Shown in pieces: positions 1 through 5,748 of a DNA stretch of 10,550 nucleotides. Both the position numbers and the translations under genes were made by a program. The notes under the pieces were generated by a model. It was not told the DNA's origin, made no database searches, and saw only the letters and a list, made by a program, of their open reading frames with translations. How positions within the stretch are numbered: position 1 is the first letter of the stretch; each line of letters opens with the position of its first letter. This DNA is from an uncultured Bacteroidota bacterium (GTDB lineage: Bacteria > Bacteroidota > Bacteroidia > Chitinophagales > Chitinophagaceae), in the NCBI GenBank assembly GCA_946887345.1, contig CAMPKR010000059.1, positions 1 through 10,550 of the forward strand. Reading direction: 5' to 3'.

Positions 1-1089
1 TGAATGCTTGACGAAAATGGAACCGTGATGATATTTTTCAATAATACGTCGAGACAGAGACAAACCGAGCCCCCAGCCTCTTTTCTTTGTGGTAAACCCT
101 GGATGGAATATCTTCTTCACTTGGTGAGCGGGAATACCTTTACCGGAATCCTTTACGTCAATCCATACCTGGTGCGGATGATTGCTGACGTAAATACTAA
201 TACTCCCCTTCTCGTGCATAGCGTCAAGGGCATTTCGTATAAGGTTTTCTATCACCCAATCGAAAAGCGGCCCGCTCATATTTACCCTGATATCATCTTC
301 CTTCGAAAACAAGGTTATCTCTATCTTGGACGGAGCTCTTTTCTGCATGTAGTCAACCATATCGGAGAGACGCACTACCAGGTTCTCTTCTTCCAGTTTG
401 GGTACACTACCCACTTTCCCAAAGCGATCGGCAACAAGCTTCAACCTGTCTACATCCTTTTCCATTTCCGCCACAGCCTCCTTATTCTGCTCATGCTCTT
501 TGAGTAATTCTATCCACCCAACCAGCGAGCTAAGCGGAGTACCTAACTGGTGAGCCGTTTCCTTTGACAGGCCCACCCAAACCTGGTTTTGTATAGAGCG
601 ATGTGCGATGCTAAGTGCAATCAATACGACAACAAGGAAAAGTATGATGATCGTAAGTTGCACATAAGGGAAAAGCCTGAGTTGCCTGAGAAGATACGAG
701 TCGCCATAGTATATATGATTTTCTCCCGATCCGAAGCTTGAAATAAGAGGTGGATGTTCATCTCCAAACTTTTCCAGCTTGTCTTTAAGTAGTGCGTTGC
801 CATTCTTGATCCCCGAAGTATCTATGTTGATAAACTGGCTGATGTTTCCCTTATCGTCGGTTATTATCAACGGCGTAGTTGTATTGTTTGTAACTACTTC
901 AAGGGCAAATGACACATCCGCTTCAGAACCTGTATTTAATGCCTTAAGAGCCTTTATTAGCAATTCAGCACGATTCTTCTCTTCCAGGCTCAGATTGCGG
1001 GCAAGCTGGTTAGTATAATACAGTGTGGCCGTGACGATGACGAGCGCAACAAGTATTAAATATGTTTTCCAATTAATATATTGCCGCAT
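1..1089 (-). CDS. Sensor histidine kinase, HisKA/HATPase type, C-terminus cut by window edge
   Basis: Membrane sensor kinase that would autophosphorylate on His and pass phosphate to a response regulator not in this window. Reading from ATG at 1089, 363 codons stay open to base 1, so the gene continues outside. Seen in the translation: TM helix 1 at about residues 10-26, an extracytoplasmic region of ~115 residues with no recognised sensor fold, TM helix 2 at about 142-163, the H-box ETAHQLGTPLSSL with phospho-acceptor H180, the N-box ENLIRNALDAM (281-291), the G1 box DSGKGIP (314-320) and the G2 box RGWGLGLS (337-344). All catalytic boxes are intact; only the last few dozen residues are missing. 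It is transcribed divergently from the gene at 1185. The upstream bases show no clear Shine-Dalgarno sequence, usual in Bacteroidota. Family identity is certain; the signal sensed is unknown. Confidence 0.95.
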   Translation of the reverse strand, partial: MRQYINWKTYLILVALVIVTATLYYTNQLARNLSLEEKNRAELLIKALKALNTGSEADVSFALEVVTNNTTTPLIITDDKGNISQFINIDTSGIKNGNALLKDKLEKFGDEHPPLISSFGSGENHIYYGDSYLLRQLRLFPYVQLTIIILFLVVVLIALSIAHRSIQNQVWVGLSKETAHQLGTPLSSLVGWIELLKEHEQNKEAVAEMEKDVDRLKLVADRFGKVGSVPKLEEENLVVRLSDMVDYMQKRAPSKIEITLFSKEDDIRVNMSGPLFDWVIENLIRNALDAMHEKGSISIYVSNHPHQVWIDVKDSGKGIPAHQVKKIFHPGFTTKKRGWGLGLSLSRRIIEKYHHGSIFVKHS

Positions 1090-1151
1090 AATTACTAACG
1101 CTACACAAACGACAGTGCTGTAAAAATATTATGATTTTGGTCTAAAACTAT

Positions 1152-1159
1152 TATTTTTG
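1152..1159 (+). promoter_or_regulatory. Bacteroidota -7 promoter element (TATTTTTG)
   Basis: TATTTTTG matches the Bacteroidota -7 consensus TAnnTTTG at every fixed position and lies 25 bases before the ATG at 1185, a sensible leader length. No clear TTG (-33) element is present 17-23 bases upstream, so the promoter is incomplete on paper. It would drive the small membrane protein and the glycosyltransferase. The 95-base gap also has to hold the promoter of the divergent kinase, for which I see no convincing element. Confidence 0.45.
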
Positions 1160-1184
1160 TCAGCGCAAATTCATCCTTAAGGGC

Positions 1185-1397
1185 ATGCAACATCAAAATC
1201 AGTCAACACACGTAGATAATCCTGCAGACATAGAGCTTAATAAGCCTTCTAAATCACGCTTTTTGTTCGTTTTGTTCTTCTTAGGCTTTTTCATCTTCTC
1301 TTGGGCTGGCTGCTACAATCTCTGGACGCATAAGTACCAAAGCAACGAGAATGTAGAAGTTCCTGAAAATACGCTTTACGAACCTAAGTATAAATAA
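1185..1397 (+). CDS. Small single-pass membrane protein of unknown function (70 aa)
   Basis: Hypothetical protein. The first ~25 residues are polar, then SKSR leads into one strongly hydrophobic helix (about residues 26-46, rich in Phe and Leu, ending WAGCYNLW), followed by a ~23-residue polar, acidic then basic tail. The short basic stretch before the helix suggests a signal-anchor with the N-terminus in the cytoplasm. The single Cys follows Gly in the helix end and is not a lipobox. AAGGG lies immediately upstream of the ATG, close but possible as a ribosome site. The stop is 18 bases before the glycosyltransferase start, so the two are very likely co-transcribed. I do not recognise a family; function cannot be inferred beyond a membrane location. 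Confidence 0.7.
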   Translation: MQHQNQSTHVDNPADIELNKPSKSRFLFVLFFLGFFIFSWAGCYNLWTHKYQSNENVEVPENTLYEPKYK

Positions 1398-1415
1398 TCA
1401 TTTGCTACTCAAGCA

Positions 1416-2465
1416 ATGATTAACTGTGCCCAAGATACCGCCGTTGTTGTTCTTAGCTATAATGGCAAAAAGTGGCACGAGCTTTTTCTCCCCTTAATTG
1501 TTGCTGAGGCAGCCTCCGGCTACGAGGTTATTGTTGTAGATAATGCATCTACAGATGATACTCTTCAATATGTAAAAGACAATTTCCCTACTGTAAGGAC
1601 ATTGCAGATAGGAACAAACTATGGTTTTGCGTCCGGCTATGCAGATGCCCTGAAGCTGATTCAGGCGAAATATTACATTCTTCTTAGTTCCGATTTTGAA
1701 GTAACCGAAGGCTGGTATCCTCCTCTTTACAATGCTATGCAGCGCTACCAGGGCCTGGCAGCCTGTCAACCCAAGATTCGCTATTGGAGGGATAGGGAGT
1801 ATTTTGAATACGCAGGCGCTGCAGGAGGCTTTAAGGATAAGTGGGGCTACTTGTTCTGTCGTGGTCGCCTATTTCATACTATTGAAAAGGACCACGGTCA
1901 GTACAATGATGACATTGAGATATTTTGGGCATCTGGCGGCTGCTTGATGGTGCGCGCAGACCTTTATCACAAGGTAGGCGGACTGGATGATGAGTTTTAC
2001 GCCCATATGGAAGAAGTAGACCTGTGCTGGCGGCTGAAGAATGCCGGCTATAAGATTGGATATGTCGCTGGATCAACTGTCTATCACGTAGGCGGCAGCG
2101 TTATAAGCTATGGCAGTCCACAGAAGTTATTTTATAATTTCCGAAATAACCTGATTCTGCTACTGAAAAATGAAAGGTCAAGCACTTTGCTATGGCTGTT
2201 CCCTCTGCGTTTCATCCTCGACGGGGTAGCGGGCCTGCAAATGCTACTCCAGGGAAAGTTTAAAGAAACCTACACTATCGTAAAAGCACACTTTAGTTTT
2301 TACAGCAGGGCCGGGATGTGGATGAAACGCAGAAAGGCTTGCAAAAAACTCGTCTCTCACCGCGATGAGGGTGGCATCTACAAGAAAAGCATTGTCTGGC
2401 AGTATTTTGCCTTACGCAATAAGACCTTTGATAAGCTTCGCTGGCAGCCCAAACGCTTAAGTTAG
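1416..2465 (+). CDS. Glycosyltransferase family 2 (rhamnosyltransferase-like)
   Basis: Inverting GT-A glycosyltransferase that transfers a sugar from a nucleotide-sugar donor to a surface polysaccharide or glycolipid acceptor, probably at the cytoplasmic face of the membrane. Seen: the N-terminal nucleotide-binding strand TAVVVLSYNGK (8-18), VVDNASTDDT (40-49), a metal-site variant LLSSDFEV (89-96, D93 in the place of the usual DxD), the acceptor-region block ASGGCLMVRADLY (172-184), and the ED motif HMEEVDLCWRLKNAGY (197-212), with E199/E200 or D202 as catalytic-base candidates. These are typical of the WbbL/RfbF-like branch. The C-terminal ~100 residues hold hydrophobic and basic stretches likely to touch the membrane. 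Length (349) is normal. Donor and acceptor cannot be told from sequence. Confidence 0.93.
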   Translation: MINCAQDTAVVVLSYNGKKWHELFLPLIVAEAASGYEVIVVDNASTDDTLQYVKDNFPTVRTLQIGTNYGFASGYADALKLIQAKYYILLSSDFEVTEGWYPPLYNAMQRYQGLAACQPKIRYWRDREYFEYAGAAGGFKDKWGYLFCRGRLFHTIEKDHGQYNDDIEIFWASGGCLMVRADLYHKVGGLDDEFYAHMEEVDLCWRLKNAGYKIGYVAGSTVYHVGGSVISYGSPQKLFYNFRNNLILLLKNERSSTLLWLFPLRFILDGVAGLQMLLQGKFKETYTIVKAHFSFYSRAGMWMKRRKACKKLVSHRDEGGIYKKSIVWQYFALRNKTFDKLRWQPKRLS

Positions 2466-2470
2466 GCCAT

Positions 2471-2501
2471 TTTACCGACCATATAAGGCCGTTTACCGAC
2501 C
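2471..2501 (+). promoter_or_regulatory. Putative LytTR-regulator binding site (10-bp direct repeat, N11 spacer)
   Basis: TTTACCGACC occurs at 2471-2480 and again, identically, at 2492-2501, 21 bases apart with an 11-base spacer. Each copy is also preceded by AGGCC (2464-2468 and 2486-2490). Two identical ~10-bp half-sites in tandem, two helical turns apart, is the known layout of sites bound by LytTR-domain regulators (for example E. coli YpdB: 10-bp repeats with N11). The site sits ~75 bases before the first gene of an operon that itself ends in a LytTR regulator, so autoregulation is a natural inference. The base sequence itself is not one I know from a characterised regulator. Confidence 0.6.
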
Positions 2502-2518
2502 TCTGCCAAGACTCTGCC
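2501..2518 (+). repeat. Short direct repeat CTCTGCC x2, 11-base period
   Basis: CTCTGCC at 2501-2507 is repeated at 2512-2518, directly abutting the 21-base-period repeat. The 11-base offset puts both copies on the same DNA face. It may be a second operator element or chance; no function is assigned. Confidence 0.4.
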
Positions 2519-2526
2519 TAAAGACA

Positions 2527-2558
2527 TTTCCCTTATGCCCTGCGGCGCTATACCTTTA
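2527..2558 (+). promoter_or_regulatory. Possible promoter of the LiaF-like/LytS/LytTR operon
   Basis: TACCTTTA at 2551-2558 differs from the Bacteroidota -7 consensus TAnnTTTG only in the last base. TTTC at 2527-2530, a one-base variant of the TTTG/TTG -33 element, lies 20 bases upstream, inside the 17-23 spacing range. This would place transcription start just before the ATG at 2575, giving a very short leader, which weakens the call. The tandem repeat at 2471-2501 would then lie upstream of the -33 element, as expected for an activator. Confidence 0.35.
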
Positions 2559-2574
2559 CATAAAATTGATCGAA

Positions 2575-3306
2575 ATGAGAGATAACTGGAATAGACCTTA
2601 CAGGCGACACAGGGCAGGCGATAAAGCTGTTTTCGGTATTATTGTAGTGGTGCTCGGTATAGTGCTGATGATGCGCACCCTGGATATTGTGCCCTACTTC
2701 CGCCTGCACCACCTTTGGCCATTTATACTAATATTGATAGGCATTGCCATTGGTATACGTAACCGCTTTACTAATGCCGGTTCCTGGGTATTGATATTTG
2801 TAGGTTCTATCAATGCCATTCCGCGAATGGAAATATGGGATGGTCACTATACCAACGAACTGATAGGGCCGACCGCCCTGATAGTTTTGGGCTGTTACAT
2901 CCTCTTTCGCTCGCGAAAAAAAAAATACTTTATCGAAAGAATGAATTCCATCACCAACAATGAGAATATGTTAAATATTGATGTAACGTTCGGCGGCAGA
3001 AAGGAGATAGTCACTTCAAAAGATTTCAAAGGGGGAACCATTAGCGCCACCTTTGCGGGAGCAGAAGTAAACCTGATGCAGGCAGATTCAACTACTCAGC
3101 CTATGACACTGGATGTGAGAGTAGCCTTTGGAGGAGTAGAGCTGATTGTGCCTTCGCATTGGGAAATTCAAAACAACATTACTCCTGCTTTTGGCAGTGT
3201 AGAAGATCACCGCATCATAAGAACACCTAATAGTGGTGAGGAGAAAAAAGTTTTGGCACTCAGAGGTTCCTGCTCCTTTGGCAGCATTGAAATAAAATCT
3301 TATTAA
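2575..3306 (+). CDS. LiaI/LiaF-like membrane protein with C-terminal beta-repeat domain
   Basis: Predicted envelope-stress sensing or modulating protein acting with the two-component pair downstream. Seen: a basic N-terminus, then four TM helices (about residues 18-34, 46-62, 69-84, 97-112) with the LWPFILILIGI signature of the LiaI/LiaF-like TM region (DUF5668 type); a KKK boundary at 115-117; then a soluble domain (about 125-243) resembling the LiaF C-terminal 'cell wall-active antibiotics response' domain. That domain shows five spaced repeats of Phe-Gly/Ala-Gly/Ser (VTFGG, ATFAG, VAFGG, PAFGS, CSFGS), indicating a stacked beta structure. I chose ATG 2575 (243 aa) over an in-frame TTG at 2566 that would add three residues. 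An A10 run (2916-2925) encodes the Lys cluster. In Firmicutes LiaF inhibits LiaS; by analogy this protein may restrain the kinase at 3654, which is inference. Confidence 0.88.
   Translation: MRDNWNRPYRRHRAGDKAVFGIIVVVLGIVLMMRTLDIVPYFRLHHLWPFILILIGIAIGIRNRFTNAGSWVLIFVGSINAIPRMEIWDGHYTNELIGPTALIVLGCYILFRSRKKKYFIERMNSITNNENMLNIDVTFGGRKEIVTSKDFKGGTISATFAGAEVNLMQADSTTQPMTLDVRVAFGGVELIVPSHWEIQNNITPAFGSVEDHRIIRTPNSGEEKKVLALRGSCSFGSIEIKSY
2916..2925 (+). repeat. A10 homopolymer inside the LiaF-like gene
   Basis: Ten consecutive A residues lie at the join between the membrane part and the soluble part of the LiaF-like protein, encoding the Lys cluster after TM4. Runs of this length are prone to polymerase slippage and sequencing error; the frame is intact as given. 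Confidence 0.9.
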
Positions 3307-3311
3307 TCACC

Positions 3312-3336
3312 ATGCCCGCTGAACACCAGCGGGTAT
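3312..3336 (+). terminator. Intra-operon hairpin with T-rich tail (terminator or attenuator)
   Basis: CCCGCTG (3315-3321) and CAGCGGG (3327-3333) form a perfect 7-bp stem with a 5-base loop. ATG/TAT flanks extend it to 10 bp with one G-U pair. CTTTTAT follows. It begins 5 bases after the stop of the LiaF-like gene and ends 13 bases before the next ATG. A partial terminator or an RNA-processing/stability hairpin that sets gene ratios within the operon is likely; full termination would require another promoter for the downstream genes. Confidence 0.6.
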
Positions 3337-3349
3337 CTTTTATACCGAA

Positions 3350-3646
3350 ATGAAAACATTCGTAGTCCAGCTGATTTATCGCATAGATTGTGAAGATGTA
3401 AAGACAGAGCAATATGAAGAGCAATGGCGCCTCATATTTGCCGAAGATCCGGATGCAGCATTGAACAATGCGCAAAAGGTTGCAGCTGACGAAGAATGTA
3501 TTTTCGTGGACAGGCATGGAAGAACCATTGCCTGGAAATTAATAGCCGTAAAAGACTTACAGGAAATCACGCCCGAAAACGGGGTCTTGCTTGCGTCTGC
3601 TGTTCGCGAAGCAGGCCCTGTTGCAGATCCTATCTGGAAAATCTAA
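3350..3646 (+). CDS. DUF4288-like small protein (98 aa)
   Basis: Small soluble alpha/beta protein with no signal peptide or membrane segment. The pattern is a beta-strand start (TFVVQLIYRID), a charged YEEQWRLIFAEDPDAALNNAQK helix region in which residues collected 'by column' suggest a compact fold, a central VDRHGRTIAWKLIAVKDL block, and an ENGVLLASAV end. The HGRTIAWKLIAVKDLQEI segment followed by a short variable end resembles DUF4288 proteins, of unknown biochemical role. It lies between the LiaF-like gene and the kinase; the stop is 8 bases before my chosen kinase start, so translation is probably coupled. Presence in a regulatory operon suggests an accessory role, but nothing in the sequence defines it. 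The family assignment is by memory of motif shape and is moderately sure; that the gene is real is highly likely. Confidence 0.75.
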   Translation: MKTFVVQLIYRIDCEDVKTEQYEEQWRLIFAEDPDAALNNAQKVAADEECIFVDRHGRTIAWKLIAVKDLQEITPENGVLLASAVREAGPVADPIWKI

Positions 3647-3653
3647 AAGCAAA

Positions 3654-4685
3654 TTGGCAATAGCAAAGAAGAATATTGGCTGGATACTACCGCTCACCGG
3701 ACTCACCTCGATGGGGCTCCATATTTTGCTGCTACATAACCTAACCGGTCTGGCTTGGGAGGTCACTATGATAGAAGGTGCGGTTAATTCCGTCCTTATT
3801 ATTTTGGGCATCTGGCTTATCGTTCTTTTTATTAAAAACTACCCTACCCAGGTAGGAGCGATAGTGTATGGCACCATCATTGCAACTGCTCTGTCCATAC
3901 TTATTACCTATACTGCAGAAAAAGGCCTTGCATGGTGGTACGCCAAACAGGTTGACTACCAGGCATGGCTAAAGCGGTCGCAGGTATCTAAGTACATAAT
4001 TGCCTGGCTCATTTTTGTATGGGTGGCAACTTGCACGGTGATCAAGAAGCGTGGAGATAGCCTGGAGGATAAGTTTGTAAAGTACACTGATGCTGCCAAC
4101 CTTCTCCGTGATGCAGAGCTCTTTAAACTACGTCAGCAACTGCAACCACATTTTTTGTATAACAGCCTGAACTCCATCAGTGCCTTGGTGATGATTCAAC
4201 CAGACAAAGCGCAGGAAATGATAGGCAAACTTTCAGATTTCCTGCGCAGCTCCGTGAAACGCGAAGCAGAGGACCGTTTACCTGTAAATGAAGAACTGGT
4301 ATTTATCGAAGCTTATCTTTCTATAGAGGCGGTGCGCTTCGGAGACAGGTTGGATGTGGATTTTGCTGTTGCTGAAATAGACAGAGCCACTATCCCGCCC
4401 TTCCTGCTGCAGCCGCTACTTGAAAATGCCATTAAATTTGGGCTGTACGGAAAAACCGGTAACGTAAATATACGTGTCAGTATAAAGCTGGAAAACGAAA
4501 TGCTAAATATCAGTATTTCAAATCCATATGATCCGGAGACGAATCCACCTAAAGGAACTGGCTTTGGGATACAAGGCATACGCCGCAGGCTTGAACTGCT
4601 TTATGCCCGAACCGACCTCCTGGAAGTGAAGCAGGAAGACAACATTTTTATAACAACATTAAAGATACCTCAATCAAATGCATAA
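3654..4685 (+). CDS. LytS-type sensor histidine kinase (His_kinase family)
   Basis: Membrane kinase of the LytS/YpdA type, partner of the LytTR regulator that follows. Seen, numbering from TTG 3654 (343 aa): four hydrophobic segments (about residues 9-29, 43-60, 67-86, 113-130), a short linker helix (140-163), the His_kinase motif LRQQLQPHFLYNSLNS with phospho-acceptor H166, the N-box PPFLLQPLLENAIKFG (N258), and the G-box KGTGFGIQGIRRRLELLY (300-317). There is no large extracellular domain, so the signal is probably sensed in the membrane or through the LiaF-like partner. Start choice: the frame is open back to a TTG at 3591 overlapping the previous gene. TTG 3654 lies 8 bases after that gene's stop and keeps TM1; the first ATG (3711) would cut TM1. 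The 3' end overlaps the regulator by 8 bases. Confidence 0.92.
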   Translation: MAIAKKNIGWILPLTGLTSMGLHILLLHNLTGLAWEVTMIEGAVNSVLIILGIWLIVLFIKNYPTQVGAIVYGTIIATALSILITYTAEKGLAWWYAKQVDYQAWLKRSQVSKYIIAWLIFVWVATCTVIKKRGDSLEDKFVKYTDAANLLRDAELFKLRQQLQPHFLYNSLNSISALVMIQPDKAQEMIGKLSDFLRSSVKREAEDRLPVNEELVFIEAYLSIEAVRFGDRLDVDFAVAEIDRATIPPFLLQPLLENAIKFGLYGKTGNVNIRVSIKLENEMLNISISNPYDPETNPPKGTGFGIQGIRRRLELLYARTDLLEVKQEDNIFITTLKIPQSNA

Positions 4686-5418
4686 GGTAATACTGATAGA
4701 CGACGAACCACTGGCAAGGCAACTGGTAAAAGCATTGCTTCAATCACACACCGACTTCCAGGTAATAGCTGAGCGCGGGGACGGTTTTGAAGGTTTTAAA
4801 GCAATACAGGAACAGGAGCCAGACCTTATCTTCCTGGACGTGCAAATGCCCCGGCTGAATGGATTTGAAATGCTGGAACTGATAGAGAATCCACCATCAG
4901 TGATCTTTACTACGGCTTTTGACGAGTATGCTATGAAAGCCTTTGAGGCTCACGCGGTAGACTACTTGCTAAAGCCTATAACCAGGGAGCGTTTTGACAA
5001 AGCCTTGTTCAAATGGAAACAACAAGCGGGAACCGCTACTAAAAAGCCGCAATTACAGGACCTGGCAGCTGAAAAAGTGTATGAAGGCTACCAACACAGA
5101 ATAGTAGTGAAAGATAACGGGCTCATACGCATTATACCATCGCACGAAATACATTATATAGAAGCCAGCGACGACTACATAAAGATACATACCAAAGACG
5201 GTTATTATCTTAAAAAAGCCACACTGGGCAGTATTGAGAATAGTCTTGACCCCCAGCAGTTTGTTCGGGTGCACCGGTCTTACATCATACCTGTTTCGCA
5301 GCTAGTGCGAATAGAGCCTTACGAAAAAGAAAGCCACATTGCTTTGCTGCAATGTGGTGCTAAAGTATCTGTAAGTAAAAGCGGTATGAGTAAACTAAAA
5401 GAGCTACTCGGTTGGTGA
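4678..5418 (+). CDS. LytTR-family response regulator
   Basis: DNA-binding response regulator of the LytR/AlgR (LytTR) type, output of the kinase at 3654. Seen: a receiver domain (1-~115) with acidic pocket D8/D9, phospho-acceptor D54 in LIFLDVQMP, switch T79 in VIFTTAFDEYAMKAFEAHAVDYLLKP and K99; a Gln/Lys/Ala linker (~115-140); and a C-terminal LytTR domain (~140-246) with IPSHEIHYIEASDDYIKIHT, YLKKATLGSIE and FVRVHRSYIIPVSQLVRIEPY, the standard blocks. Length 246 is typical. The start ATG overlaps the kinase stop by 8 bases, showing translational coupling. LytTR proteins bind paired ~10-bp direct repeats two turns apart; one such pair lies at 2471-2501 ahead of this operon. The 3' end overlaps the convergent gene by 15 bases. 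Confidence 0.96.
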   Translation: MHKVILIDDEPLARQLVKALLQSHTDFQVIAERGDGFEGFKAIQEQEPDLIFLDVQMPRLNGFEMLELIENPPSVIFTTAFDEYAMKAFEAHAVDYLLKPITRERFDKALFKWKQQAGTATKKPQLQDLAAEKVYEGYQHRIVVKDNGLIRIIPSHEIHYIEASDDYIKIHTKDGYYLKKATLGSIENSLDPQQFVRVHRSYIIPVSQLVRIEPYEKESHIALLQCGAKVSVSKSGMSKLKELLGW

Positions 5419-5745
5419 GTTGTCGTCACCACCAATCGACCTCGCTTTTCTATCCAACAGGTATCTTACAAAAAGGTAGCCACCGAATGCGCAAGCCAGT
5501 ACAAACCAGTCGTTCCAGGCAGTGAGTTTTATTTCGCCACTCCTCACCTTTTCAAGCATTTGCTCCTGCGAAAGGGCTCCGAAATCCCTCATCCATACTA
5601 TCGCTATTACCAAAGCAGCGATGAATATCCCTACAAAAACGGCTAGGATGGTAGATAACACCCAGGGCATGGGGTTCAAAGACTTTACCCTGGCGCGGAA
5701 CGCAATATTTATGCAGAAGAATGTAAGCAGGAAGATGAATAGCAC
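5404..5745 (-). CDS. Small three-helix membrane protein of unknown function (113 aa)
   Basis: Hypothetical integral membrane protein. Three hydrophobic segments: about residues 2-16 (LFIFLLTFFCINIAF), 28-51 and 80-96. A polar, acidic loop lies between the second and third (54-78) and a charged tail ends the protein (RKARSIGGDD). The start is taken as GTG at 5745, since no ATG precedes the first helix. This GTG lies only 3 bases after the TAG of the upstream enzyme and in the same reading frame, so the pair is one transcript. If the true N-terminus is GTG, the first helix begins at once and could be a signal-anchor. The gene overlaps the convergent response-regulator 3' end by 15 bases. I do not recognise the family. 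Confidence 0.7.
   Translation of the reverse strand: MLFIFLLTFFCINIAFRARVKSLNPMPWVLSTILAVFVGIFIAALVIAIVWMRDFGALSQEQMLEKVRSGEIKLTAWNDWFVLACAFGGYLFVRYLLDRKARSIGGDDNSPTE
5413..5431. terminator. Small hairpin at convergent gene ends
   Basis: TGGTGA (5413-5418) and TCACCA (5426-5431) form a 6-bp perfect stem with a 7-base loop, exactly where the response regulator and the convergent membrane-protein gene overlap. There is no T-tract on either side, so it is a weak candidate for a bidirectional terminator. Confidence 0.3.
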
Positions 5746-5748
5746 AGC

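Noticed and set aside
4..507. Plus-strand open frame of 167 codons at the left edge
   Set aside because: It is the antisense shadow of the histidine kinase, whose H, N and G boxes read perfectly on the minus strand; the shadow translation has no family features.
1732..1947. Extra open frames within the glycosyltransferase on both strands
   Set aside because: They lie wholly inside a coherent GT2 gene and have no start signals or recognisable domains.
3591..3653. Longer kinase start at TTG 3591
   Set aside because: It would overlap the previous gene by 56 bases and add a non-hydrophobic, unconserved-looking extension; TTG 3654 fits spacing and TM1 better, though it is not proven.
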